Part shown: piece after piece, positions 17,480 through 26,456 of the stretch
Numbering within the stretch: position 1 is the first letter of the stretch
How the letters are laid out: each line of letters starts with the position of its first letter
Assembly (NCBI GenBank): GCA_038216155.1
Contig: JBBQQH010000014.1
Location: 1 to 59,616, forward strand
From: SZAS-103 sp038216155
GTDB taxonomy: Bacteria > Pseudomonadota > Gammaproteobacteria > Xanthomonadales > Xanthomonadaceae
Direction of reading: 5' to 3'
Length of the DNA: 59,616 nt
Position numbers and translations under genes: made by a program
Notes under the pieces: generated by a model
Databases searched by the model: none
Told to the model about the DNA's origin: nothing
Seen by the model: only the letters and a program-made list of their open reading frames with translations

Positions 17480-18967
17480 ATGGATTCGACCCGCACCGAA
17501 CGCTTTGTCGGCGAACTCTGGGACGACGCCATCGTTCCGCAACTCGTCGATTACATCCGTATTCCCAACAAGTCGCCGATGTTCGACGCCGAATGGGCGC
17601 AGCACGGTTACATGGAGGATGCGGTCAAGCTGATGGAAGCGTGGGCGCGCGCGCAGCCTTTGACTGGCATGCAGCTCGAGGTGATGCGCCTGGAAGGCCG
17701 CACGCCGCTGATCTTCATCGAAGTGCCAGGGAGCGATCCCGACGATCAGGATTGCGTGCTGTTGTATGGCCACCTCGACAAACAGCCCGAAATGACCGGC
17801 TGGTCGGATGGGCTTGGGCCTTGGCAACCCGTGATCAAGGGCGACAAACTCTATGGGCGCGGCGGTGCCGACGATGGCTATGCGATCTTCGGCTCGCTCG
17901 CGGCACTGATGGCGTTACAGGATCAGGGGATCGCGCACAGTCGCTGTGTGGTGATGATCGAGGCTTGTGAAGAATCGGGCAGTTACGACCTTCCGTATTA
18001 CGTCGACCATCTTGCCGATCGCATCGGCAAGCCGTCACTTGTGGTGTGCCTGGATTCGGGTTGCGGCAACTACGAGCAGTTGTGGTGCACGACGTCGCTT
18101 CGTGGACTCGCCGGCGGCAACCTGATCGTGCAGGTGCTGGATGAAGGCGTGCACTCGGGCGACGCCTCGGGCGTTGTGCCGTCGAGTTTTCGCCTGCTGC
18201 GCCAGTTGCTGTCGCGACTGGAGGACGAAACCAGCGGCCGGATCAAGCCCGATGGCTTGTTCGTCGAGGTGCCAGACGATCGCATGGCGCAGGCTCGCAC
18301 CGTCGCCGACGTACTCGGCACTGCGATCTACGACAAGTTTCCATTGCTGCCTGGCATGACGCCGATGGCGAGCGACCTGACCGAATTGGCGCTCAACCGC
18401 ACTTGGCGCCCGGCGCTGTCAGTCACTGGCATCGACGGCATTCCGGCGCTGGAAAATGCCGGCAACGTGCTGCGACCGTTCACTGCGGTCAAGCTGTCAC
18501 TGCGGCTGCCGCCAACGCTCAATGGTGATACCGCCAGCGCGCTAGTGCATAAGTTGCTGACCGAGAATCCGCCAAACGGCGCCAAGGTCACCTTCAAGCT
18601 TGAAAAATCCGCCACCGGCTGGAACGCGCCGGTGCAAAGTGACTGGCTGACGCACGCGATCGAACATGCCTCACGCGAAGCCTTCGGCCAGCCTGCCGTT
18701 TACATGGGCGAAGGCGGCTCGATTCCGTTCATGGGCATGCTGGGCGAAAAATTTCCGAGCGCGCAATTCATGATCACTGGCGTGCTGGGGCCGCATTCGA
18801 ATGCACATGGGCCGAACGAGTTCCTGCACATCCCGACCGGCAAGCGGGTGACTGCGTCAGTCGCGCGCGTGATCGCCGAGCACTATCAGGCCAGCCGCAA
18901 AGGGCTCACCCAAGGAGCCGGCGCGATCGCCGGCGAATCGCGGTTCGACACCCGCGAATGCTGCTGA
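17480..18967 (+). CDS. M20 family metallopeptidase / dipeptidase
   Basis: A 495-residue dinuclear-zinc peptidase of the M20/M25/M40 group, cytoplasmic (no signal peptide). Metal and catalytic residues are visible: H98 in YGHLDKQP, D131 in GRGGADDG, the E164-E165 pair in EACEESGSYD, and a C-terminal His in NAHGPNEFLHIP. The middle part contains the dimerisation lid domain. ATG 17480 follows GCAGGAG. It probably hydrolyses dipeptides or acylated amino acids; substrate cannot be read from sequence. Transcribed alone from a promoter bordered by a palindrome. Confidence 0.9.
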   Translation: MDSTRTERFVGELWDDAIVPQLVDYIRIPNKSPMFDAEWAQHGYMEDAVKLMEAWARAQPLTGMQLEVMRLEGRTPLIFIEVPGSDPDDQDCVLLYGHLDKQPEMTGWSDGLGPWQPVIKGDKLYGRGGADDGYAIFGSLAALMALQDQGIAHSRCVVMIEACEESGSYDLPYYVDHLADRIGKPSLVVCLDSGCGNYEQLWCTTSLRGLAGGNLIVQVLDEGVHSGDASGVVPSSFRLLRQLLSRLEDETSGRIKPDGLFVEVPDDRMAQARTVADVLGTAIYDKFPLLPGMTPMASDLTELALNRTWRPALSVTGIDGIPALENAGNVLRPFTAVKLSLRLPPTLNGDTASALVHKLLTENPPNGAKVTFKLEKSATGWNAPVQSDWLTHAIEHASREAFGQPAVYMGEGGSIPFMGMLGEKFPSAQFMITGVLGPHSNAHGPNEFLHIPTGKRVTASVARVIAEHYQASRKGLTQGAGAIAGESRFDTRECC

Positions 18968-19120
18968 TCCGCGCGACAATGCGTCGGAGTTCTATGGATC
19001 ACGGATTTGCGCCTCCGGGAAACGCACATCGTGGATGCGTGCATCTGTGCGCGACTCACGCGACAAGCACCCGCTGAATACCAGCCTGCATCAACGCCGC
19101 GCCTTCAAAGGAGTAAACCC

Positions 19121-19372
19121 ATGCACCTGCTTTACACCATTCTGATTGGCTTTATTGTCGGCCTGCTCGCACGCATGCTCAAGCCGGGCAACGACCGTAT
19201 GGGTCTGATCATGACCACCCTGCTCGGTGTTGGTGGCGCATTGCTGGCCAAGTTTGTCGGTGAAGCGATGCACTGGTACAGCGACGGCCAACCGGCTGGA
19301 TTCATCGCCTCGATCATTGGCGCAATCGTTTTGTTGCTGTTGTTCGGCCTGGTGCGCAAACGCAAGGTGTGA
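19121..19372 (+). CDS. GlsB/YeaQ/YmgE family small membrane protein
   Basis: An 83-residue inner-membrane protein with three hydrophobic segments (residues about 2-20, 28-46 and 59-78) and the family pattern of glycine-rich helices around a short Lys/Asp loop (LKPGNDRMG). Members are linked to general and envelope stress responses. ATG 19121 is preceded by AAAGGAG at 19108-19114; an in-frame start at 19007 would add 38 unlike residues. Monocistronic, converging with cysNC. Confidence 0.85.
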   Translation: MHLLYTILIGFIVGLLARMLKPGNDRMGLIMTTLLGVGGALLAKFVGEAMHWYSDGQPAGFIASIIGAIVLLLLFGLVRKRKV

Positions 19373-19402
19373 GTGAGATCACATGTATCGCAGCGATTCG
19401 GT

Positions 19403-21295
19403 TCAGCGCCCGACGATTTGATCCACCAATTGCTGCGCCAGCGCATCGGCCTCGGCATCGACGTTGAGCAGATGAAATTCCGCATGTTCTGGCACTTCGT
19501 ATGGTGAATCGATACCAGTGAAGTTCTCGATCTCGCCTGCGCGTGCCTTCGCGTACAAGCCCTTGACGTCGCGTTGTTCGCAGACCGCGATCGGCACATC
19601 GACAAAGACCTCGGCAAACTCCTCGGGCGCAAACAACTCGCGCGCGAGCCGGCGCTCGGCGCGAAACGGGGAGATGAAGGAAACCAGCACGATCAGACCC
19701 GAATCGGCCATCAAGCGCGCCACCTCGGCGACGCGGCGGACGTTCTCGACGCGATCCTCGTCGGTGAAGCCCAGATCGCGATTGAGCCCGTGCCGCACGT
19801 TGTCGCCATCAAGAATGTAGCTGTGATAGCCCAATGCGTGCAGGCGGCGGTCGACCATGTTGGCGATCGTTGATTTGCCCGAGCCTGACAAGCCGGTAAA
19901 CCACAGGCACAGCGGCGTTTGACCCTTTTGCGCGGCGCGAGCCTTGCGATCGATTTCCAGATGCTGCCAGTGAATGTTCGAGGCGCGACGCAGGGCGAAA
20001 TCGATGGTGCCGCAACCGACCGTTGCATTGCTCTGGCGGTCGATCAGGATGAACCCGCCCAGCGTGCGGTTGTCCGCGTAGGACTCGAACGCAATCGGCG
20101 CGTCCAGGCTGAGGTTGCAATAGCCAACCTCATTAAGCTCCAGCCGCTTCGCCGCGAGTTGGTCCTGCGTGTTGACGTCGATCTTGTGCTTGATCTCGGT
20201 GACCTGGACGCTTACCGTGCGGCTGCCGATCTTGAGCCAGTACGGGCGCCCCGGCAGCAGCGCGGCCTCGTTCATCCACAACACATGCGCGGCGAACTGA
20301 TCAGCCACTTGCGGCGGTTGCCGCGCGGCAGAGAGGACGTCGCCGCGACTGATGTCGATCTCGTCGCGCAAGGTCAGGGTTACGGCCTGACCCTCGCCCG
20401 CCGCACTCAAGTCGCCATCGGCGGTAACGATGCGCGCCACCTGCGAACGTTGACCGGATGGATACGCGACGACACTGTCGTTCACCTCGACACGTCCGGC
20501 GGCAATGGTGCCGGAGAATCCGCGGAAATCCTGGTTCGGCCGGTTCACCCATTGCACTGGCAGACGGAATCCGATGTCTGCAGTCGCCGCCGCGCGCCCG
20601 ACCGCCACGTGCTCCAGATGCTGCAGGAGTGAATCACCGTCGTACCAAGGCATCGCGGTCGAACGCATGACCACGTTTTCGCCGCGCAGGGCCGAGAGGG
20701 GGATGCAGGTCACATCGGTAATGCCGAGCTTCTCCGCCAGCGCGCGATAGTCCTGCACGATGACGTCGAACACTTCCTGATTGTAATCCACCAGGTCCAT
20801 CTTGTTCACCGCAAGGCACACGCGACGGATGCCGAACAGCGAAACAATGTAGCTGTGCCGGTGCGTCTGCGTCAGCAGGCCCTTGCGCGCGTCGACCAGC
20901 ACGATCGCCACGGCGGCGGTGGATGCGCCGGTCGCCATGTTGCGGGTGTATTGCTCGTGGCCCGGGCAATCGGCGACGATGAACTTGCGCTTTTCGGTAC
21001 TGAAAAAACGATAAGCCACGTCGATGGTGATGCCCTGCTCGCGCTCGGCCGACAGCCCATCGACCAGTAACGCGAAATCGATTTCGCCATTCTGGGTGCC
21101 ATGGCGGCGGCTGTCGGATTCCAGCGCAGCGAGTTGATCGTCGAACAGCAGCTTGGTGTCATGCAGCAGACGCCCGATCAGCGTGCTCTTGCCGTCATCG
21201 ACGCTGCCGCAGGTGATGAAACGCAACAGGTCCTTGTGCTCGTGCTGTTGCAGGTATTCGACAATCGCATCGGCGTTTTCGGTCGGCGTCGTCAT
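19403..21295 (-). CDS. cysNC: sulfate adenylyltransferase subunit 1 / APS kinase fusion (CysNC)
   Basis: A 630-residue fusion: the N-terminal GTPase CysN couples GTP hydrolysis to APS synthesis by CysD, and the C-terminal CysC phosphorylates APS to PAPS. CysN shows GSVDDGKST (30-38), DCPGHEQYTRNM and NKMDLVD; CysC begins near residue 450 with FTGLSGSGKST and has the DGDNVRHGLNRDLGF segment. ATG 21295 overlaps the cysD stop by 1 nt (TGATG), so the subunits are translationally coupled; an upstream in-frame start at 21454 lies inside cysD. The NC fusion is common in Proteobacteria. Confidence 0.96.
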   Translation of the reverse strand: MTTPTENADAIVEYLQQHEHKDLLRFITCGSVDDGKSTLIGRLLHDTKLLFDDQLAALESDSRRHGTQNGEIDFALLVDGLSAEREQGITIDVAYRFFSTEKRKFIVADCPGHEQYTRNMATGASTAAVAIVLVDARKGLLTQTHRHSYIVSLFGIRRVCLAVNKMDLVDYNQEVFDVIVQDYRALAEKLGITDVTCIPLSALRGENVVMRSTAMPWYDGDSLLQHLEHVAVGRAAATADIGFRLPVQWVNRPNQDFRGFSGTIAAGRVEVNDSVVAYPSGQRSQVARIVTADGDLSAAGEGQAVTLTLRDEIDISRGDVLSAARQPPQVADQFAAHVLWMNEAALLPGRPYWLKIGSRTVSVQVTEIKHKIDVNTQDQLAAKRLELNEVGYCNLSLDAPIAFESYADNRTLGGFILIDRQSNATVGCGTIDFALRRASNIHWQHLEIDRKARAAQKGQTPLCLWFTGLSGSGKSTIANMVDRRLHALGYHSYILDGDNVRHGLNRDLGFTDEDRVENVRRVAEVARLMADSGLIVLVSFISPFRAERRLARELFAPEEFAEVFVDVPIAVCEQRDVKGLYAKARAGEIENFTGIDSPYEVPEHAEFHLLNVDAEADALAQQLVDQIVGR

Positions 21296-22206
21296 CAGAA
21301 ATATCCTTCCTGTTTCTTCTTCTCCATTGAGGCCGACGGGTCGTGATCGATCACCCGACCCTGCCGCTCGGACGTGCGCGCCAGCAGCATCTCGGCAATC
21401 ACCGCTTCCAACGTGTCGGCCTCGGACTCGACCGCGCCGGTTAGTGGGTAGCAACCCAGGGTGCGAAAGCGCACGCGTTTTTGCATTGGCAACTCGCCCG
21501 CCTGAAGCGGCAGGCGCTCGTCATCGACCATGATCAGCGCGCCGTCGCGTTCCACCACCGGTCGCATCGCGGCCAGATACAGGTCGGGCACCGGAATTTT
21601 TTCGCGATAGATGTACAGCCAGATGTCGAGCTCGGTCCAGTTCGACAACGGGAACACACGGACGCTCTCGCCCTTGCGGATGCGCGCGTTGTACACATCC
21701 CACAATTCCGGTCGCTGGTTCTTCGGATCCCAGCGGTGTTGCGCACTGCGGAACGAAAACACGCGCTCCTTCGCGCGCGATTTTTCCTCGTCGCGACGCG
21801 CGCCGCCGATCGCGGCATCAAACGCGAACTTGTCCAGCGCCTGCTTGAGCGCCTGGGTCTTCATCACGTCGGTATGCACGGTGGCACCATGCGTAAACGG
21901 CCCGACACCATCGCGCACGCCTTCGGCGTTGGTATGCACATGCAGGGTGACGCCGGTTTCCGCCACGCGTCGCTCGCGGAACGCGATCATCTCGCGAAAC
22001 TTCCAGCCGGTATCCACGTGTAGCAACGGGATCGGTGGGCGCGCCGGATAAAATGCCTTCAGCAACAGGTGCAGCAGCACCGAAGAATCCTTGCCGATCG
22101 AATACATCATGACCGGGTTACTGAATTCGGCCGCCACCTCGCGCAGGATGTGGATGCTCTCGGTCTCGAGTCGATCCAGATGGGACAGGCTTTGCGTATT
22201 CGACAT
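21295..22206 (-). CDS. cysD: sulfate adenylyltransferase subunit 2 (CysD)
   Basis: CysD (303 residues) is the catalytic ATP-sulfurylase subunit, making APS from sulfate and ATP with CysN. The PP-loop motif YSIGKDSSVLLHL is near residue 35, with HVDTGWKFREMI and the C-terminal LARTSERQGRVIDHD segment typical of the family. First gene of a two-gene operon with cysNC. The 116-bp upstream gap contains a short cgggc/gcccg hairpin but no site I can assign to CysB. Confidence 0.97.
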   Translation of the reverse strand: MSNTQSLSHLDRLETESIHILREVAAEFSNPVMMYSIGKDSSVLLHLLLKAFYPARPPIPLLHVDTGWKFREMIAFRERRVAETGVTLHVHTNAEGVRDGVGPFTHGATVHTDVMKTQALKQALDKFAFDAAIGGARRDEEKSRAKERVFSFRSAQHRWDPKNQRPELWDVYNARIRKGESVRVFPLSNWTELDIWLYIYREKIPVPDLYLAAMRPVVERDGALIMVDDERLPLQAGELPMQKRVRFRTLGCYPLTGAVESEADTLEAVIAEMLLARTSERQGRVIDHDPSASMEKKKQEGYF

Positions 22207-22322
22207 GCGTCAACGGATCCGTGGCCGGGCAGCACAGAGTCGCCCGAAGCCTGCATTTTACCTGATTGGAGGGCTTACCGGCGCCATTTCAACGCGCGCC
22301 AGCCCGTCGCCGGGCTTTGCGA

Positions 22323-23738
22323 TTAACGCCCGTAGACATCCTCGAAGCGGACGATGTCGTCCTCGCCCAGATAATCGCCCGACTGCACCTCGATCAGTTC
22401 CAACGACTCACTGCCCAGGTTCTGCAAGCGATGCTTCTCGCCCAGCGGTATGAACGTGCTCTGGTTTTCGGAAAGGTCGAACACGCGCTCGCCGCAGGTA
22501 ACCCGCGCGCATCCGCGCACCACGATCCAGTGTTCAGCGCGATGGTGATGTAGCTGCAACGACAAGCTGGCACCCGGCTTTACAACAATGCGTTTCACCT
22601 GGAAATTTTCGCCCGCGTCCACCGAGTCGTAACTGCCCCACGGTCGATACACCTTGCGATGCAGGCGTGCGTGTGGTCGATCCTCGCGCTTGAGTTGCTC
22701 CACAATCTGCTTGACCTCCTGCACGCGATCGCGATGCGCGACCAGCAGGGCATCGTCGGTATCCACCACCACGGTGTCGGTGAGCCCGATCATTGCCACC
22801 AGCCGGCGCTCGCTCCATGCCAGCGTATTGTGGCAATCGATCGCCATCACATCGCCATGATGCGCATTGCCGTCGCCATCCTGCTCGGCAACCTGCCACA
22901 GCGCAGACCACGAGCCAACATCGTTCCAGCCGACATTGATCGGCAGCACATACGCATGTTGCGTGCGTTCCATCACCGCGTAATCGATCGAATCGGAAGG
23001 ACACGCCTCGAACGCTGCGCGATCAAGCCGCAGGAAATCGTGATCGCGCGCTGCACCGTCCAGCGCCAAGCGACACTGCACCAGGATCGCCGGAGAGAAT
23101 TGCTCAAGCTCTGCCAGATATTGCGAGGCGCGAAACGCGAACATGCCGCTGTTCCAGCTATAGCCACCTTGTGCGAGATAGCGCTCGGCAGTTTCATGGT
23201 CAGGCTTTTCGACAAAGCGCTCGACCTTTGATGCACCAGACTCATCGGGCGAACCGCTTGCGAGGATGTAGCCGTAACCCGTTTCCGCAGCGGTCGGAAC
23301 GATGCCGAAGGTGACCAGCCCACCACGTTCAGCGATCGGCAGCGCAGCCTGCACGGCGGCACGAAATCCGTGCTCATCGCCCACCACATGATCCGACGGC
23401 AGCACCAGCAACACCGGATCGCGCCCAGCGCGCATGGCCTGCAACGCTGCCACCGCAACTGCCGGCGCGGTGTTGCGCCCGACTGGTTCAAGCATCAGCG
23501 CCGACGGTTTGGCATCGATCCGCAGCAACTGCTCTGCCACCAGGAAGCGATGCTCCTCGTTCGCAACCACGATCAGGTCGGTGATGCCCGGCACGTCACG
23601 CACCCGCTTCCAAGTGCCCTGCAGTAGCGACTGCTCGCCCAACAGCGGCAGGAATTGCTTGGGGTGCGCCTCACGCGAGAGCGGCCACAATCGCGTGCCG
23701 GAACCGCCGGAGAGCAGAACAATGGTCAGATCGGACAT
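22323..23738 (-). CDS. manC: mannose-1-phosphate guanylyltransferase / mannose-6-phosphate isomerase
   Basis: A 471-residue bifunctional enzyme (XanB/AlgA/ManC type) making mannose-6-P from fructose-6-P and GDP-mannose from mannose-1-P. The N-terminal nucleotidyltransferase shows LLSGGSGTRLWPLSR (8-22) and HPKQFLPL; the C-terminal cupin isomerase (about 350-465) shows RPWGSYDSVD, VKPGASLSLQLHHHRAEHWIVV and FIPLGEKHRLQN. It stands alone here, without polysaccharide biosynthesis genes, and is divergent from amgK. GDP-mannose probably feeds surface polysaccharides encoded elsewhere. Confidence 0.95.
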   Translation of the reverse strand: MSDLTIVLLSGGSGTRLWPLSREAHPKQFLPLLGEQSLLQGTWKRVRDVPGITDLIVVANEEHRFLVAEQLLRIDAKPSALMLEPVGRNTAPAVAVAALQAMRAGRDPVLLVLPSDHVVGDEHGFRAAVQAALPIAERGGLVTFGIVPTAAETGYGYILASGSPDESGASKVERFVEKPDHETAERYLAQGGYSWNSGMFAFRASQYLAELEQFSPAILVQCRLALDGAARDHDFLRLDRAAFEACPSDSIDYAVMERTQHAYVLPINVGWNDVGSWSALWQVAEQDGDGNAHHGDVMAIDCHNTLAWSERRLVAMIGLTDTVVVDTDDALLVAHRDRVQEVKQIVEQLKREDRPHARLHRKVYRPWGSYDSVDAGENFQVKRIVVKPGASLSLQLHHHRAEHWIVVRGCARVTCGERVFDLSENQSTFIPLGEKHRLQNLGSESLELIEVQSGDYLGEDDIVRFEDVYGR

Positions 23739-23897
23739 GTTTTAGAGTCTGTAAAGGGCCGCAGCACAGTGTGATCATGATGCCATGCGCGTCCGCATTC
23801 CCTCGAGCAGCTGTTCTCAACCCTGAGGCACCGCGGTATTCGCCAGCGCCAGTCAATGGCATCCTGCGCACTGCCCAATCATTCAATTCACGCTTCC

Positions 23898-24947
23898 ATG
23901 AATTCCACTTCCCGCGCCAGCGCGCGATTGCAATGGACACGCGCCGCACTGGGCGATCCATCGCTCATGCTTGAATCCGCCTCGGCCGATGCCAGTTTTC
24001 GCAGCTATTGGCGCACGTATAGCGGCGGTGCAAGCTGGATCCTGATGGATGCGCCACCCGAACACGAGGACATCGGGCCGTGGATCGAGATTGCGCAACG
24101 CCTGACTCGCGCCGGCCTGCAGGCGCCACGGGTGCGGGCCAGCGACACGACCCAGGGATTTGTGTTGATGTCCGATCTGGGCACGCGGCTGTATTTGCCA
24201 GAGCTGACCGAAAACAACGTGGATGACCTTTACGCCGGCGCGTTGGATGCATTGCTGACAATGGCGACCACGGTAACCGTCGATGCATTGCCGGATTACG
24301 ACGCGAGCCGGCTGTTGGCCGAAATGCAGCTGATGCCGGAATGGTTTTTGCATCGACACTTGGGCTGCGCGCTGTCCGCACTGGATCAAGGCGTAATCTG
24401 TGCGGCGTTCGACGCTTTGATCGCGAATGCGCTGGAACAACCGCAAGTGTTCGTGCATCGCGACTATCACTCGCGCAATCTGCTGGTGGTTTCGGACAGT
24501 GCTATCGCTGGGGCGACCGCAGACTCGCCGGCAACTCCCGGAATCATCGACTTCCAAGACGCCGTGGTCGGTCCGGTCACCTACGATCTCGCCTCGTTGT
24601 TGCGCGATTGCTATATCGCGTGGCGCGAAGATCGCGTGCAGGCGTGGGTCGAATCGCATCGGCAAAAGCTGCAACAGCTGGGTGTGACCGACGCAAACGC
24701 AACGCAGTTCCGACGCTGGTTCGACCTGATGGGCTTGCAGCGCCACCTCAAGGTACTCGGCATCTTCTGCCGCCTGTGGTATCGCGATGGCAAGGCGAGC
24801 TATCTCGGTGACCTGCCTTTGGTCTGGCGCTACACCCGCGAGGTGGGCGCTCGCTACCCTGAAACCTCGGCGTTGATCGCGCTGCTTGAACGTTGCATCG
24901 CCGAACGCGACCTCACGCTCGCAACAGCGGCGAGCGAGCCAGCATGA
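23898..24947 (+). CDS. amgK: anomeric MurNAc/GlcNAc kinase AmgK
   Basis: AmgK (349 residues) phosphorylates MurNAc at the anomeric carbon, opening a MurNAc recycling route that bypasses de novo UDP-MurNAc synthesis. The aminoglycoside-phosphotransferase-like fold is shown by the catalytic loop VFVHRDYHSRNLLV and the Mg-binding GIIDFQDAVVGPVTYDLASLLRD. ATG 23898 removes a doubtful 14-residue extension. Its stop overlaps the murU ATG (ATGA); the pairing with murU is what distinguishes it from other phosphotransferases. Confidence 0.92.
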   Translation: MNSTSRASARLQWTRAALGDPSLMLESASADASFRSYWRTYSGGASWILMDAPPEHEDIGPWIEIAQRLTRAGLQAPRVRASDTTQGFVLMSDLGTRLYLPELTENNVDDLYAGALDALLTMATTVTVDALPDYDASRLLAEMQLMPEWFLHRHLGCALSALDQGVICAAFDALIANALEQPQVFVHRDYHSRNLLVVSDSAIAGATADSPATPGIIDFQDAVVGPVTYDLASLLRDCYIAWREDRVQAWVESHRQKLQQLGVTDANATQFRRWFDLMGLQRHLKVLGIFCRLWYRDGKASYLGDLPLVWRYTREVGARYPETSALIALLERCIAERDLTLATAASEPA

Positions 24948-25735
24948 AGGCACTGATTTTCGCTGCCGGCAAGGGCGAGCGCATGCGTCCGCTCACGCAG
25001 AACACGCCCAAACCGCTGCTTTTCGTCGGCGGCAAGCCGCTGATCGTCTGGCATCTGGAAAAGCTGGCGGCGATCGGCGTGCGCGAGGTGGTCATCAATA
25101 CCGCATGGCTCGCTGACTGCTTTCCCGGCTCATTGGGTGATGGGTCGCGTTGGGGATTGCGACTGCATTATTCGCACGAAGGCGCCGAGCCGCTGGAAAC
25201 TGGCGGCGGGATGTTGCACGCGCTAGCGTTATTACAGGCAGGCGACGACCTCGGGCAGCCGTTTATCGCGATCAATGGCGATATCTGGACCGATTTTGAT
25301 TTCTCAGGGCTTCCATCCAGCCCGTCAGGCCATGCGCATCTGCTGATGGTGGCCAATCCCGAGCACCACCCGCGTGGGGATTTCGGCCTGCATGCCGATG
25401 GCAAGCTCGATCCCTGGCCGCCGCAACCGACAACCGATCAGCAGTCGGAGCCAGCGCATTCCTCGACCGACGCATCGGACGTGGCGCGCGCACTCACCTT
25501 CGCCGGCATCGGCGTCTATCGGCCCGCGCTGCTCGACGACTGGCAAAACGTGATTGGCGATGCGCCGGGCGCCGACGAACACCCACCACGGTTTGGTCTG
25601 ACGCCGCTGTTGCGCGCGGCGATGGCGCGCGGTCTGGTGGATGGACAATCGCACGCTGCGCAATGGACCGATGTCGGCACACCGCAACGACTGCAGGAAC
25701 TCGATGCGCGCATCCGTGCCGGCGAATCCGGCTGA
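24944..25735 (+). CDS. murU: N-acetylmuramate alpha-1-phosphate uridylyltransferase MurU
   Basis: MurU (263 residues) converts MurNAc-1-phosphate to UDP-MurNAc, completing the AmgK/MurU salvage pathway. The nucleotidyltransferase signature is MKALIFAAGKGERMRPLT followed by PKPLLFVGGKPLI; substrate-site segments are LETGGGMLHAL and INGDIWTDFDF. ATG 24944 overlaps the amgK stop by 4 nt. Residues about 160-185 are a polar, Pro/Ser-rich loop. Convergent with hda after 25 bp. Confidence 0.93.
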   Translation: MKALIFAAGKGERMRPLTQNTPKPLLFVGGKPLIVWHLEKLAAIGVREVVINTAWLADCFPGSLGDGSRWGLRLHYSHEGAEPLETGGGMLHALALLQAGDDLGQPFIAINGDIWTDFDFSGLPSSPSGHAHLLMVANPEHHPRGDFGLHADGKLDPWPPQPTTDQQSEPAHSSTDASDVARALTFAGIGVYRPALLDDWQNVIGDAPGADEHPPRFGLTPLLRAAMARGLVDGQSHAAQWTDVGTPQRLQELDARIRAGESG

Positions 25736-25760
25736 ATACTCGCGCGCCGCGATAGCACCT

Positions 25761-26456
25761 CTAGTCCAGCTGTAAGGTCTGACGAAGGAATGGCACCGTG
25801 ATCCGGCGTTGCGCCGCCAGCGACGCGCGGTCGAGACGATCGAGCAGCGTGGTCAGTGCAGCAAGATCGCGATTGACGCGACGAAACATCCAGTCAAGCG
25901 CCGCATCATCAAGCTCCAGCCCACGCGTAAGCGCGCGCTGGCGAAGGATCTGTCGTCGCGCGACCTCGTCGGGCACCAGCAACGCCACCTGCACGCATTG
26001 CGCCAGCCTGGATTGCAGATCGGGCAACGTGATCTCCAATTGCGCGGGCGTCGCGTTGGCTGCGTAAACAATCGCGCTGCCGGCAGCACGCAGCCGATTG
26101 TGCAAATCGAACAACGCAATCTGCGCCTCGCGCGCGTCAATAAGCGCATCCACATCATCGATACAGGCCAGCGCCACCGTCGGTTGCGACGCGATGGCAT
26201 CGACCTGGCGTGTCCCAAACGTGCGCAGCGGCATGTAAGCAACGGCGATGCCCTGCGCTGCGGCTTCGCTGCACGTGCCCAACAACAGATGGGTCTTGCC
26301 GCAGCCACTGGCGCCGGAAAGGAACACCGCATCGGTTGCATCGCCGCATGCCAAATCGCGCAACAGGCTGAGCGTGCCCGGCGCGGATTCGTGAAAGCTG
26401 TCGAATCGCTGGTCGGGGCCGAAGCGCAGGCCGAGCGGCAGTTGCGGCGTGCTCAC
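25761..26456 (-). CDS. hda: DnaA regulatory inactivator Hda
   Basis: Hda (231 residues) is the DnaA-like AAA+ protein that, with the sliding clamp, stimulates ATP hydrolysis by DnaA after initiation. The N-terminal QLPLGLRFGPDQRFDSF contains the hydrophobic clamp-binding peptide QLPLGL (5-10); the P-loop GASGCGKTHLL and the Walker B-like LACIDDVDAL follow. The start overlaps the end of the upstream permease gene by 4 nt. A permease-Hda pair is common in gammaproteobacteria. Confidence 0.93.
   Translation of the reverse strand: MSTPQLPLGLRFGPDQRFDSFHESAPGTLSLLRDLACGDATDAVFLSGASGCGKTHLLLGTCSEAAAQGIAVAYMPLRTFGTRQVDAIASQPTVALACIDDVDALIDAREAQIALFDLHNRLRAAGSAIVYAANATPAQLEITLPDLQSRLAQCVQVALLVPDEVARRQILRQRALTRGLELDDAALDWMFRRVNRDLAALTTLLDRLDRASLAAQRRITVPFLRQTLQLD

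Noticed and set aside
22301..22316. agcccg/cgggct hairpin as terminator near manC
   Set aside because: Only 6 bp with no T-run on the minus strand used by manC, so it is too weak to call.
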